64,000 nt of DNA from Komagataella phaffii GS115 (GCF_000027005.1 NC_012963.1:1984001-2048000); one strand, 5' to 3'; counted from the stretch's first letter, positions 27,685 through 37,461 are shown. Notes: generated from the sequence alone by a model not told the origin. Translations and numbers: made by a program.

Positions 27685-30459
27685 ATGACAGCTAATGAAA
27701 ATCCTTTTGAGAATGAGCTGACAGGATCTTCTGAATCTGCCCCCCCTGCATTGGAATCGAAGACTGGAGAGTCTCTTAAGTATTGCAAATATACCGTGGA
27801 TCAGGTCATAGAAGAGTTTCAAACGGATGGTCTCAAAGGATTGTGCAATTCCCAGGACATCGTATATCGGAGGTCTGTTCATGGGCCAAATGAAATGGAA
27901 GTCGAAGAGGAAGAGAGTCTTTTTTCGAAATTCTTGTCAAGTTTCTACAGCGATCCATTGATTCTGTTACTGATGGGTTCCGCTGTGATTAGCTTTTTGA
28001 TGTCTAACATTGATGATGCGATATCTATCACTATGGCAATTACGATCGTTGTCACAGTTGGATTTGTTCAAGAGTATCGATCCGAGAAATCATTGGAGGC
28101 ATTGAACAAGTTAGTCCCTGCCGAAGCTCATCTAACTAGGAATGGGAACACTGAAACTGTTCTTGCTGCCAACCTAGTCCCAGGAGACTTGGTGGATTTT
28201 TCGGTTGGTGACAGAATTCCGGCTGATGTGAGAATTATTCACGCTTCCCACTTGAGTATCGACGAGAGCAACCTAACTGGTGAAAATGAACCAGTTTCTA
28301 AAGACAGCAAACCTGTTGAAAGTGATGACCCAAACATTCCCTTGAACAGCCGTTCATGTATTGGGTATATGGGCACTTTAGTTCGTGATGGTAATGGCAA
28401 AGGTATTGTCATCGGAACAGCCAAAAACACAGCTTTTGGCTCTGTTTTCGAAATGATGAGCTCTATTGAGAAACCAAAGACTCCTCTTCAACAGGCTATG
28501 GATAAACTTGGTAAGGATTTGTCTGCTTTTTCCTTCGGAATCATCGGCCTTATTTGCTTGGTTGGTGTTTTTCAAGGTAGACCCTGGTTGGAAATGTTCC
28601 AGATCTCTGTATCCTTGGCTGTTGCTGCGATTCCAGAAGGTCTTCCTATTATTGTGACTGTGACTCTTGCTCTTGGTGTGTTGCGTATGGCTAAACAGAG
28701 GGCCATCGTCAAAAGACTGCCTAGTGTTGAAACTTTGGGATCCGTCAATGTTATCTGTAGTGATAAGACGGGAACATTGACCCAAAATCATATGACCGTT
28801 AACAGATTATGGACTGTGGATATGGGCGATGAATTCTTGAAAATTGAACAAGGGGAGTCCTATGCCAATTATCTCAAACCCGATACGCTAAAAGTTCTGC
28901 AAACTGGTAATATAGTCAACAATGCCAAATATTCAAATGAAAAGGAAAAATACCTCGGAAACCCAACTGATATTGCAATTATTGAATCTTTAGAAAAATT
29001 TGATTTGCAGGACATTAGAGCAACAAAGGAAAGAATGTTGGAGATTCCATTTTCTTCGTCCAAGAAATATCAGGCCGTCAGTGTTCACTCTGGAGACAAA
29101 AGCAAATCTGAAATTTTTGTTAAAGGCGCTCTGAACAAAGTTTTGGAAAGATGTTCAAGATATTACAATGCTGAAGGTATCGCCACTCCACTCACAGATG
29201 AAATTAGAAGAAAATCCTTGCAAATGGCCGATACGTTAGCATCTTCAGGATTGAGAATACTGTCGTTTGCTTACGACAAAGGCAATTTTGAAGAAACTGG
29301 CGATGGACCATCGGATATGATCTTTTGTGGTCTTTTAGGTATGAACGATCCTCCTAGACCATCTGTAAGTAAATCAATTTTGAAATTCATGAGAGGTGGG
29401 GTTCACATTATTATGATTACAGGAGATTCAGAATCCACGGCCGTAGCCGTTGCCAAACAGGTCGGAATGGTAATTGACAATTCAAAATATGCTGTCCTCA
29501 GTGGAGACGATATAGATGCTATGAGTACAGAGCAACTGTCTCAGGCGATCTCACATTGTTCTGTATTTGCCCGGACTACTCCAAAACATAAGGTGTCCAT
29601 TGTAAGAGCACTACAGGCCAGAGGAGATATTGTTGCAATGACTGGTGACGGTGTCAATGATGCCCCAGCTCTAAAACTGGCCGACATCGGAATTGCCATG
29701 GGTAATATGGGGACCGATGTTGCCAAAGAGGCAGCCGACATGGTTTTGACTGATGATGACTTTTCTACAATCTTATCTGCAATCCAGGAGGGTAAAGGTA
29801 TTTTCTACAACATCCAGAACTTTTTAACGTTCCAACTTTCTACTTCAATTGCTGCTCTTTCGTTAATTGCTCTGAGTACTGCTTTCAACCTGCCAAATCC
29901 ATTGAATGCCATGCAGATTTTGTGGATCAATATTATCATGGATGGACCTCCAGCTCAGTCTTTGGGTGTTGAGCCAGTTGATAAAGCTGTGATGAACAAA
30001 CCACCAAGAAAGCGAAATGATAAAATTCTGACAGGTAAGGTGATTCAAAGGGTAGTACAAAGTAGTTTTATCATTGTTTGTGGTACTCTGTACGTATACA
30101 TGCATGAGATCAAAGATAATGAGGTCACAGCAAGAGACACTACGATGACCTTTACATGCTTTGTATTCTTTGACATGTTCAACGCATTAACGACAAGACA
30201 CCATTCTAAAAGTATTGCAGAACTTGGATGGAATAATACTATGTTCAACTTTTCCGTTGCAGCTTCTATTTTGGGTCAACTAGGAGCTATTTACATTCCA
30301 TTTTTGCAGTCTATTTTCCAGACTGAACCTCTGAGCCTCAAAGATTTGGTCCATTTATTGTTGTTATCGAGTTCAGTATGGATTGTAGACGAGCTTCGAA
30401 AACTCTACGTCAGGAGACGTGACGCATCCCCATACAATGGATACAGCATGGCTGTTTGA
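27685..30459 (+). CDS. PMR1: Golgi Ca2+/Mn2+ P-type ATPase
   Basis: Pmr1 pumps Ca2+ and Mn2+ into the Golgi, supporting glycosylation, secretory processing and Mn2+ detoxification. The 924 residues match SPCA pumps (yeast 950). Visible in order: cytosolic N-terminus, first membrane pair (LILLLMGSAVISFLMSNIDDAIS), the TGES-type loop as LTGENEPVSK, PEGLPI in the fourth membrane helix, the phosphorylated Asp in DKTGTLTQ, KGALNKVLERC, TGDGVNDAPAL, and the last membrane helices with NPLNAMQILWINIIMDGPPAQSLG. It converges with SUA5, 13 bp between stops. Confidence 0.96.
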   Translation: MTANENPFENELTGSSESAPPALESKTGESLKYCKYTVDQVIEEFQTDGLKGLCNSQDIVYRRSVHGPNEMEVEEEESLFSKFLSSFYSDPLILLLMGSAVISFLMSNIDDAISITMAITIVVTVGFVQEYRSEKSLEALNKLVPAEAHLTRNGNTETVLAANLVPGDLVDFSVGDRIPADVRIIHASHLSIDESNLTGENEPVSKDSKPVESDDPNIPLNSRSCIGYMGTLVRDGNGKGIVIGTAKNTAFGSVFEMMSSIEKPKTPLQQAMDKLGKDLSAFSFGIIGLICLVGVFQGRPWLEMFQISVSLAVAAIPEGLPIIVTVTLALGVLRMAKQRAIVKRLPSVETLGSVNVICSDKTGTLTQNHMTVNRLWTVDMGDEFLKIEQGESYANYLKPDTLKVLQTGNIVNNAKYSNEKEKYLGNPTDIAIIESLEKFDLQDIRATKERMLEIPFSSSKKYQAVSVHSGDKSKSEIFVKGALNKVLERCSRYYNAEGIATPLTDEIRRKSLQMADTLASSGLRILSFAYDKGNFEETGDGPSDMIFCGLLGMNDPPRPSVSKSILKFMRGGVHIIMITGDSESTAVAVAKQVGMVIDNSKYAVLSGDDIDAMSTEQLSQAISHCSVFARTTPKHKVSIVRALQARGDIVAMTGDGVNDAPALKLADIGIAMGNMGTDVAKEAADMVLTDDDFSTILSAIQEGKGIFYNIQNFLTFQLSTSIAALSLIALSTAFNLPNPLNAMQILWINIIMDGPPAQSLGVEPVDKAVMNKPPRKRNDKILTGKVIQRVVQSSFIIVCGTLYVYMHEIKDNEVTARDTTMTFTCFVFFDMFNALTTRHHSKSIAELGWNNTMFNFSVAASILGQLGAIYIPFLQSIFQTEPLSLKDLVHLLLLSSSVWIVDELRKLYVRRRDASPYNGYSMAV

Positions 30460-30472
30460 TATAGATTTTTAA

Positions 30473-31645
30473 TTACTTAGAATCATTAGATATAGTTTCA
30501 TGTGCAGCTTTTGACAACCGGTTCATTAATGCCAAACCTTCTCCAGCATCTGGAACACCTTCAATGAAGATATAGTCCATATCGTTTTTATCCAGATTTC
30601 TTAATTTGGCAAATAGGTTGTGTGCCATTTCGGTGATGGAAGATCCTAGATGATCAACAATAGCAAACTGGGCTTGTAATGTTTCTGGTATTTCAAATTC
30701 GGATCCTGTCAATAAGGCAATCTTGGAGTTTGGGTATCGTGAAAGAGCTTCCTGGACTGCCTTAACTCCATTTCCACACTTAACGAATAGAATAACCTTG
30801 GCAGTTGGGGAGTAGTGTTTATACTTCATGCCGGGAGTTCTGACAGGTTCAGATGCATTCGCAGTTTTTTTAGCTGTGACTATGTCCTCCCAACCGTGCC
30901 CGACTTCTTGTATTTGCTTTAGAGAAATTCCACCGGGACGTAATAGCATAGGGGGATTTGTAAGTCCATTGACTACAGAACTCTCCAATCCAACATTTGA
31001 GGGTCCACCGTCTATAATCAGTGGAATCCTTCCTTGCAGATCATGATAAACATGTTCTGCTAGCGTAGGAGATGGTCTAGTGGAAGCATTAGCCGAAGGA
31101 GCAGCCAAAGGTTCATCTGAAATGGCAATGAGGGCCCTTGCAACTGGATGGTTGGGTATTCTCACTGCGAAAGTATCCTGACCGGCAGTGGTTAATCTGG
31201 ACAAGGTTGTGTCATCCTCAACAGGCAAAAGAATTGTCAACGGGCCAGGCCAGAATTTCTTAATCAATGGTAAGTAAATATCGGGTATTTTAGTTGATGG
31301 AGGTAAAATCTTGCGGTGTAGTTGACTCAGCGAGGCAACATGAGTAATTAGTGGATTATCCAACGGTCGATTCTTGGCAATATAAATGGATTTCACAGAC
31401 TCGTCATTCAGTGATGAAGCACCAAGGCCATATACTGTTTCGGTTGGAAAACCAATACAGTTCTTATGGGATCTTAAAATGATGGATGCCTCGTCTAGAT
31501 AGGATTTCGTTTTGGGATCAGTAAAGATGGGAGTACAAGTTTCGATTCCTTCGTCTTTGTTGAAAAGTATGGAGGATGGGTCCACATGCAAAATCTTGGT
31601 ATTCATGGAGAAGCTCGGTTTTCGGCTAACTCCTAAAAAAGGCAC
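30473..31645 (-). CDS. SUA5: Threonylcarbamoyl-AMP synthase
   Basis: Sua5 makes threonylcarbamoyl-AMP from threonine, bicarbonate and ATP, the first step of t6A37 modification of ANN-decoding tRNAs; KEOPS (cytosol) and Qri7 (mitochondria) complete it. The YrdC domain shows FPTETVYGLG, KNRPLDNPLITH, PGPLTILLPV and PSANASTRPSPT; the C-terminal Sua5 domain follows PGMKYKHYSP. From 31645 the product is 390 residues; a second in-frame ATG at 31606 gives 377 and removes the basic MPFLGVSRKPSFS leader. Two starts could give mitochondrial and cytosolic forms, which is an inference. Confidence 0.95.
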   Translation of the reverse strand: MPFLGVSRKPSFSMNTKILHVDPSSILFNKDEGIETCTPIFTDPKTKSYLDEASIILRSHKNCIGFPTETVYGLGASSLNDESVKSIYIAKNRPLDNPLITHVASLSQLHRKILPPSTKIPDIYLPLIKKFWPGPLTILLPVEDDTTLSRLTTAGQDTFAVRIPNHPVARALIAISDEPLAAPSANASTRPSPTLAEHVYHDLQGRIPLIIDGGPSNVGLESSVVNGLTNPPMLLRPGGISLKQIQEVGHGWEDIVTAKKTANASEPVRTPGMKYKHYSPTAKVILFVKCGNGVKAVQEALSRYPNSKIALLTGSEFEIPETLQAQFAIVDHLGSSITEMAHNLFAKLRNLDKNDMDYIFIEGVPDAGEGLALMNRLSKAAHETISNDSK

Positions 31646-32714
31646 TCTTGGGGGTTTTGGGAAGACCGTTTTGCCTAGATGAACTAACCAAATTTTTTTT
31701 ACTTAACGCAATTTCGATAGTGTAAGTCAGGTGCATACTCACGTGAAAATCATGGAAAAGGCAGTCGATGTCGGAGGTACTGTTAAAAGGGAAGGAAACC
31801 TGCTGGAACACACTCTCATCCTCAATGGGAGCTGGAGTGAGGCGCAGCAGTCAATCGTCTGGCCATCGCCCAAAAGAAATACTCACATACCCACATAGAA
31901 CCAGTCCAGAATACTGGGGTGTGTAGGTTCCATTTCATTCTGACTCATCTTCGTCTTGTTGTCTCTTCCGAACATGCGAAGGAAATCTGTACATAAAAAT
32001 CCTTACATCAGATTAAGAACAACCTGCGATCACGGGTTGTGTCCCCGGAGTTATGGCGACTTAGGCGGTGAAATCTGGTGGATTGGAAAGAAACCTACGC
32101 ACTATCGGGTACACAGGAGAATCGGGAAAATGTCACCTGCTTATCCTTACTACAATTGCATGTGGGGTGATTCTGAAACCTTAGCATAATTTGTAGGCAT
32201 TCTGGGAAAGATATTTTGCGCCGGCCTTACTAGTATTGTTGAAGTGACACCAAGCAAACCGCTCTAAAAATCTGTGAACACTGCTTAGCCATCAACACTA
32301 ACACTTGGTGGTTATTCTATGACTCATTTAAAGTCGGGGTGTTGGGGTGATTGGAAGATTCCAGAATTAACCAGGGCCGGGATGTCTTCTCGGGGTGTCA
32401 CTTTTGATTGTTTGTGTTTTTGGTGGGGGTGAGTTAGGACGTTCGGCAAAAAAATAAAATTCTACGCCAAATTGGGTAATTCGAGACCCTATCAGCCACC
32501 AAAACACAGCAATATGTGGGACCGATAGGGGGTGCAATCTGTTTCGCTAATGACGTACTTCCCGGGTGTCCAGATATCGAACACCCTCACGCACATTCGG
32601 ATGATGAGAAAATGAGCTAACCCCAGATTTCTTCGAATTTAGTACTTAAGAATACGATAACCCCCGCAATTGACCTTCCCTATTTTTACACATCTTATCA
32701 CACCAAAATTACAA
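31646..32714. promoter_or_regulatory. Long intergenic region with seven GGGGTG motifs
   Basis: This gap of about 1.07 kb is unusual in such a compact segment. GGGGTG occurs on the plus strand at 31916, 32164, 32336, 32344, 32392, 32426 and 32529, all in the same orientation; two copies extend to GGGGTGATT. TCACGTGA lies at 31739-31746, nearer SUA5. GGGG/CCCC cores are read by C2H2 regulators such as Adr1/Mxr1, Msn2/4 or Mig1. A 71-codon ORF from 31974 shows no family resemblance and I do not annotate it. The layout suggests a strongly regulated promoter for the gene at 32715. Confidence 0.5.
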
Positions 32715-33038
32715 ATGTCTTCTTCAAGAATCGTTTTATCATTCAAAAGCTCTTCCAGATGTTGGTTACCTTCCAACTTGAAGCCAACCAAAAACGTTGC
32801 TAAGCCATTAAGCTCAATCAACACAAATGCTATAAACAGATATTACTCTTCCAAAATACCTTCTTCCTCTGCATTCATCAACTTCAACAACACAGTCGTT
32901 GCAAATAACTCTGAGGGAACCATAAATCAAGGTGCTTCCAACTCTACCCAGATAGAATCCTCCAAGGATGAAAACTTCCATCCAAGTGTCTTCAGTCACA
33001 ACGAGGAAGTTTCTGGAAATCTCCACGTTAAGTTGTAA
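32715..33038 (+). CDS. Small orphan protein with a probable mitochondrial presequence
   Basis: I do not recognise this 107-residue protein. Its first 50 residues are rich in Ser, Arg and Lys with almost no acidic residues (MSSSRIVLSFKSSSRCWL, then INRYYSSK), typical of a mitochondrial targeting peptide with a possible cleavage near RYYS. The remainder (about 55 residues) is polar, Asn/Ser-rich and acidic (TQIESSKDENFHPSVF). The start is the ATG at 32715; the frame is open upstream but without an ATG. The long motif-rich upstream region suggests strong conditional expression. A transcript is likely but the function is unknown. Confidence 0.6.
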   Translation: MSSSRIVLSFKSSSRCWLPSNLKPTKNVAKPLSSINTNAINRYYSSKIPSSSAFINFNNTVVANNSEGTINQGASNSTQIESSKDENFHPSVFSHNEEVSGNLHVKL

Positions 33039-33194
33039 AGCAAATAATGCATATTGTGTTGCCATGAGTACGATTTCTCTTTTCTAAAAGCTGCATAGGG
33101 ACATATCTTTTTTTTGTCGGTTACTGGTTGACTTGCTTAAGTTTTTTTTATTTTTTTTTTAGAAAGTAATAAAGGTTTATTTCTTCTGAAGTGT

Positions 33195-33737
33195 TCAACT
33201 GTAGACATTGTCGTAATACTCTCCGTTCACATAACCTCCTCTCATGCTGACCATAACATTTCGGGCAAACTTCTTGCGATCTTTATTAAGTTCAATGGCA
33301 GCTTCTTTATTCAAGGGGTCAGTTTCATTCGGTTCCAAAAACAAAAATTGAAGCCCAAAGAATACTGTCTGTAACGAGATCACTGGAGTCCAGTCCTCCC
33401 TCAATATATTGAGACATACATTCCCCTCCACGTCAATATTTGGATGGTAAATCTTATTCAAACATTTCATTTTAGGGGCTTCCATTGGGTAGTTTTCATT
33501 GATGCTACATTCAAACTTGAACACCCCTCCACTGTAGTAACCTTCATCGGGTCGTATGGTGATCTTTAAGTTCTTGATATCGTTTGGGGAGTGCTCTACT
33601 TTAATTGTGGGTGGTAAGACCAGCTCCTCTAGATCTTTGCCAATACGGATCTCAGCGGGACTAGCCTTGTTGACCACATGGCCACTACCCTCTTGGTTCT
33701 TCTGTTTCTCCTTTTGAAGCTGTCGTATCTTCAACAT
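33195..33737 (-). CDS. UBC12: NEDD8/Rub1-conjugating E2 enzyme
   Basis: Ubc12 takes Rub1/NEDD8 from its E1 and transfers it to cullins, activating SCF-type ligases. The 180 residues match yeast Ubc12 (188). MLKIRQLQKEKQK is the family's N-terminal E1-docking peptide, and the catalytic cysteine lies in HPNIDVEGNVCLNILREDW. LEPNETDPLNKEAA follows as usual. Yeast UBC12 has an intron near the start; here the frame is continuous, so no intron is needed. Confidence 0.95.
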   Translation of the reverse strand: MLKIRQLQKEKQKNQEGSGHVVNKASPAEIRIGKDLEELVLPPTIKVEHSPNDIKNLKITIRPDEGYYSGGVFKFECSINENYPMEAPKMKCLNKIYHPNIDVEGNVCLNILREDWTPVISLQTVFFGLQFLFLEPNETDPLNKEAAIELNKDRKKFARNVMVSMRGGYVNGEYYDNVYS

Positions 33738-33840
33738 ATGCTCTAATTTGTCCGTACTACAATGTAGTAAAGGGTTACCGATTTCAATTCTATGGCTACA
33801 TTATTTACTTGGTGTTAGGATGGATAATTTCATCTCGGTT

Positions 33841-34950
33841 TCACCTCCTCTTATAAATACATGGCTTCAGTAGCCACTTACCTTCCGGATTCTTGGATCT
33901 TCTCTTCTCAAATTCCGCTTTGGGGTCGTCGGCTTCTACAAACTTTCTCTTCCTCTCCATTTTTTCTTCCTTAATCTTGACAATATCGTCGTTTGGTTTG
34001 AAAAATTCGAACCTGGTGAACATTTTGTTGGAATCATCTGTGGTCTTGTGAAGAAAACCGTATAACTTCAGAGCGTCAATAAACTTATCAACATCATCTA
34101 TACGAGATTTTATCTCAGCAATCCACAATTCTCCGTTTGGTGCCAGCAACCTATGAGCTTCCTTGATAAAATCGATGAAATTTGTTCCCATCAATGCCAA
34201 ACAAAATATCACAATAGAGCATGACTCTTTGTCCAGTGGGACATTTTTCACGTCTGCAACAGTGATTCTTGAGTTGGCTTTCTTCAAGTCAAAACTGTGT
34301 ACTTGTATACTCTTGGCCCTAACCTTCTTATCTTTGGCATGCTTCTTGAGGAAATTTTGTACATCCAAGGCTAGTTGAGCCTCTCCGCAACCCATATCAG
34401 CAATTACCACTTTCTTATTGATCCCTGGCAGTCCTCCTGGAGCGTTAACGTTCTTCTTACTTCGGTTCTCGATGTGCTTCACAAAAACATCAACAGGGTT
34501 CTCCGGCCACGATTGAACCTGGTTTTTGAAACCAGTGTGATACTCATCAAACAATTGAGGTTGTTTGGAAATCAAAGCTAATGCCTCTTCGGAACTTATT
34601 GTGTATAGTTTTTCGTTGATCCATCTAAATCTAGACCCTGTCAATTTGGCCATCATTTTCTGCTGCAACGGAGTCAACTCCGTTTTTGTCTCTTCAGCAG
34701 AGACTTCAGGTTCTGACTCTTCAAGATTATCATTTGCTTGCTGTGTGGGTTCAATTTGTTCGTTCTCCTCATGTACAGTCTCCTCTTCCTTCCACTCCTG
34801 AAGTTGGTTCTTCTTCTTGCCCAAAGCTTCGCGCCTCTTGTTCTTCTTTTCCAATTTCTTTTCCTTCTTTTTGCTTAGTGGTGCGTCGACTTTACCGAGA
34901 GCAACATTGTCAGTCTTTATATTCCAGCCTTCCACTTCAAACAAGGCCAT
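33841..34950 (-). CDS. RRP8: Rrp8, 25S rRNA adenine N1-methyltransferase
   Basis: Rrp8 is the nucleolar Rossmann-fold methyltransferase that makes m1A in helix 25.1 of 25S rRNA. The product has 369 residues (yeast 392). The N-terminus is lysine-rich (SKKKEKKLEKKNKRR) and nucleolar in character; the catalytic part shows KMMAKLTGSRFRWINEKLYT, the SAM-binding ADMGCGEAQLAL, VHSFDLKK, FCLALMGTNF and the insert-bearing C-terminus ending LLKPCIYKRR. The start is 57 bp downstream of the STN1-like stop on the same strand, so its promoter must lie within or near that gene. Confidence 0.95.
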   Translation of the reverse strand: MALFEVEGWNIKTDNVALGKVDAPLSKKKEKKLEKKNKRREALGKKKNQLQEWKEEETVHEENEQIEPTQQANDNLEESEPEVSAEETKTELTPLQQKMMAKLTGSRFRWINEKLYTISSEEALALISKQPQLFDEYHTGFKNQVQSWPENPVDVFVKHIENRSKKNVNAPGGLPGINKKVVIADMGCGEAQLALDVQNFLKKHAKDKKVRAKSIQVHSFDLKKANSRITVADVKNVPLDKESCSIVIFCLALMGTNFIDFIKEAHRLLAPNGELWIAEIKSRIDDVDKFIDALKLYGFLHKTTDDSNKMFTRFEFFKPNDDIVKIKEEKMERKRKFVEADDPKAEFEKRRSKNPEGKWLLKPCIYKRR

Positions 34951-35007
34951 TATGGTATCACTTATGTATGTAGTCTACTGAAAAAAAAATTATTTAGTCT
35001 TCTAATT

Positions 35008-36516
35008 CTAAACTTTCGCGAAGATCCATCGCACATCATCAAACCTCCATTTATACCTTGAAGTTCCGTATCCAATTTTCCATCGTATTAGATCGTTGAT
35101 TATGTCGTGATTCTGAAGATTCGTCTTGTATACTGAATTAAAAGTTTCTATCATCTTTGAAACAACCAAATTGCGTTCTTTGCACGCCGATTTCCGAACT
35201 TCAACTTCCATTTTCTTAATCATTCGACTCAACATAACATTCAAGTGAAGAAGATTATTGACATTCAGAACAAGCGAAACCTCGTCAAATTGTACCATGT
35301 TCTCTCTCACAAGTTTGTCTCTGATTTTCGATATCAAAGTCATATTGTCGTAATCTTTGCATCTTTCTAGTAGTTTAAGCAGCGCTTCATCAAGTAGGAC
35401 CTCGTAGAACTTGAAGTTCTTCTTATTGTTGGAGATACACCACTTTATGAAAGCAATTTCCACTTGTGTCACAGTTAGATCGGAAACTTCCTGACAGTCT
35501 TTAAGCTCGATAACTGCAATTACTGGTTCTTCTTCTTCCTCGTCTGTATCTAGTTCTATCAGTTCAATACATGGGGGTTCCTCTTTGGATGTAACGGCAG
35601 TCATAGTTTTGTTATGCATGACATTAATACCGTTATTACTATTTTCTCTGTGTTTTCGTTTTTTTTGCCTTAGTTTTTCGTCCCTGTCCGTGGCTTGTAT
35701 TCTATCCTTTATCGTTTCTTTGTCTCTATGCGTTGATTTCACTTTCATTAACTCCTTCTTCTTTGTTGCTTCATTGATAATCTTTCTGTTGTTATGTGTT
35801 TCCTGTATTGTATCCGTCTTTGCTTCTGTATTCCTTTCCGCTTCATTTTTCTGTCCATTTCCAACTGCCTCTGAAATATCGTTCTCTTTCTCATCATCTT
35901 GCGTTGCAGTGCAAAGATCCACAACATCATCTTCCCCAAGTTCTAATGGCTGGTTTATTGTTTCTCTAAAATCTAAGTACTCCTTCCAGTATTTCACCTC
36001 TGTGCTTATACAATTGGCTTTGCCCACAACCTCAATATTGCTAACCTCAAAAGTCTGTAGTCCTTCTCTATTCAAAGTGATTACTCCCGTTAATTGCAAT
36101 AATAGATCATGGTTCATACCCCAGTTCAGTCCTGCCCTCAAATATTCCGAATGTTCTACCTTACAATTCAGAAACAAATTAGACTTGCTGTGATCGTTAA
36201 TCACTAGAATATCGAAGTTATCTCTCATAACTTCTGACTCTAATCGACCGGTCACTCTTATGCGTTCAATAGGATAATTCCCCAGCATCATGACATTGTA
36301 CCTGGCTAGAAGATATCCTTCGTTTCCGTAAACCACCAGTGGTGACTTTAAATGAAAAATGTCTCTCATGAACAGAGGCACTACCATATTCATCGTTGAA
36401 ATATTGTGGACATAGTTTGGGTGGTAGAATTTTATGTTATTTTTAATAAAGCTTATGTGATTCTGTGCTGGAGCATTATCTATGGGACTCAACTTGGAAG
36501 CCCTATGTTTCATCAA
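35008..36516 (-). CDS. STN1: Stn1-like telomere capping protein (CST complex)
   Basis: The protein (502 residues; yeast Stn1 494) has the layout of Stn1, which with Cdc13 and Ten1 protects telomere ends and recruits Pol alpha-primase. An N-terminal OB-fold is suggested by NYPIERIRVTGRLES, FDILVINDHSKSNLFLNC, LTGVITLNREGLQTFEVSNIEVV and then STEVKYWKEYLDFRETINQPLEL, which parallels the Stn1 pattern EIxxWxxxxxxRxxLxxPWxL. A long charged linker (about 200-320) leads to a helical C-terminus that could be paired winged helices. Stn1 evolves fast, so this is a family-level call from pattern, not identity. Confidence 0.62.
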   Translation of the reverse strand: MMKHRASKLSPIDNAPAQNHISFIKNNIKFYHPNYVHNISTMNMVVPLFMRDIFHLKSPLVVYGNEGYLLARYNVMMLGNYPIERIRVTGRLESEVMRDNFDILVINDHSKSNLFLNCKVEHSEYLRAGLNWGMNHDLLLQLTGVITLNREGLQTFEVSNIEVVGKANCISTEVKYWKEYLDFRETINQPLELGEDDVVDLCTATQDDEKENDISEAVGNGQKNEAERNTEAKTDTIQETHNNRKIINEATKKKELMKVKSTHRDKETIKDRIQATDRDEKLRQKKRKHRENSNNGINVMHNKTMTAVTSKEEPPCIELIELDTDEEEEEPVIAVIELKDCQEVSDLTVTQVEIAFIKWCISNNKKNFKFYEVLLDEALLKLLERCKDYDNMTLISKIRDKLVRENMVQFDEVSLVLNVNNLLHLNVMLSRMIKKMEVEVRKSACKERNLVVSKMIETFNSVYKTNLQNHDIINDLIRWKIGYGTSRYKWRFDDVRWIFAKV

Positions 36517-37032
36517 CAGATCAAAGCAAGGGTACTATATTGCTTCTGGAGAAAGTATACTGTTGGTTATCGCGAGCGTTTTTGTTATGTTTTGGAGATG
36601 AGATGAGGCGAGCAGTCAACTAAGTCCCCAAGCAGAGAGGTTGAAACGGAAGTGGCTATGTTGATCTTATATAGAGGACTGTGGAAGAGCAAAAGATGAC
36701 CGCTTTTATCTTGCTGCCGTCTTCTATTGGCTGCTCAGATTAGCAGCATTGCATCGTGTTTAAATCTGAGTTAAAGTTGGTCCTGATCTGATCCTGACGC
36801 AGTGGACGGAATTAGTTCCTATATAGGCAGTTCCCTTGACTGGGCGGGGCTGACAGTTCCTGGTTCCCTGAGAACTCTTGCGCGAACATAAAAAGCAACT
36901 AGTTTAACCAAATGCGGCAAAATCACTCTCTTGCTTATCTTTCGGAGAAATCCGAGTAGAGTCTTCATCCTGCTAACCAGGTTGATTTCTTACATCTACC
37001 TTCATCTTTCACCTTTTCATTTTATCACTCTC
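36517..37032. promoter_or_regulatory. Divergent promoter region, STN1-like / HIU hydrolase
   Basis: 516 bp. On the minus strand CTATATAA (36667-36674) is a TATA-like box about 150 bp upstream of the STN1-like start. TATATA at 36820-36825 lies about 210 bp upstream of the hydrolase start. No RNA gene was seen. A small plus-strand ORF around 36406-36606 is not supported. Confidence 0.4.
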
Positions 37033-37461
37033 ATGGCTGACCCAGTTACCTGCCACATTCTGGATACCACTAAAGGTAAACCCGCTTTTAACGTGGATTG
37101 TGCCATCTTCCAGCTGTCCCCATCTGTGGACGTAGTACTTGACAACGAGATCGGCAATGAAAGACCATTTGCTGTGGCAAAAACTAATGAAGACGGCAGA
37201 ATCCCTTATTGGATAATTGATCCAAAACTTAGCAGAGGCAAACAAGAAGTACTAGGAATAAAGGACGATAAGTGGAAGACTTTGACCCCAGGAATTTATA
37301 AGATAAGATTTCATGTTAAGAAGTACTTTCAAGCAACTGGAACTACAACTTTTTTCCCATTTGTGGATATCATTTTCCAGATAGATGACCCGCCTGAAAA
37401 TCACTACCATATTCCTTTATTATTGTCCAATCATAGTTATACTACATATCGAGGGAGTTAA
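37033..37461 (+). CDS. 5-hydroxyisourate hydrolase (transthyretin-like)
   Basis: This 142-residue enzyme hydrolyses 5-hydroxyisourate, the product of urate oxidase, to OHCU in purine breakdown. It has the family's two ends: CHILDTTKGKPA with the catalytic His near the N-terminus, and the C-terminal YRGS. A middle TNEDGRIP and the FFPFVDIIF strand also match. The start is the ATG at 37033; upstream open sequence to 36931 has no ATG. It lacks an obvious C-terminal peroxisomal signal. Urate use as nitrogen source is the expected context. The stop is 6 bp from the convergent neighbour's. Confidence 0.92.
   Translation: MADPVTCHILDTTKGKPAFNVDCAIFQLSPSVDVVLDNEIGNERPFAVAKTNEDGRIPYWIIDPKLSRGKQEVLGIKDDKWKTLTPGIYKIRFHVKKYFQATGTTTFFPFVDIIFQIDDPPENHYHIPLLLSNHSYTTYRGS

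Noticed and set aside
31974..32189. 71-codon plus-strand ORF in the long intergenic region
   Set aside because: It has an ATG, but no family resemblance and its composition (many Arg, Tyr, Trp, Cys) looks accidental. It overlaps promoter-like sequence.
35585..36193. 202-codon plus-strand ORF within the Stn1-like gene
   Set aside because: It is antisense to a strongly charged coding region, which makes hydrophobic Ser/Phe-rich antisense frames. No start context or homology supports it.
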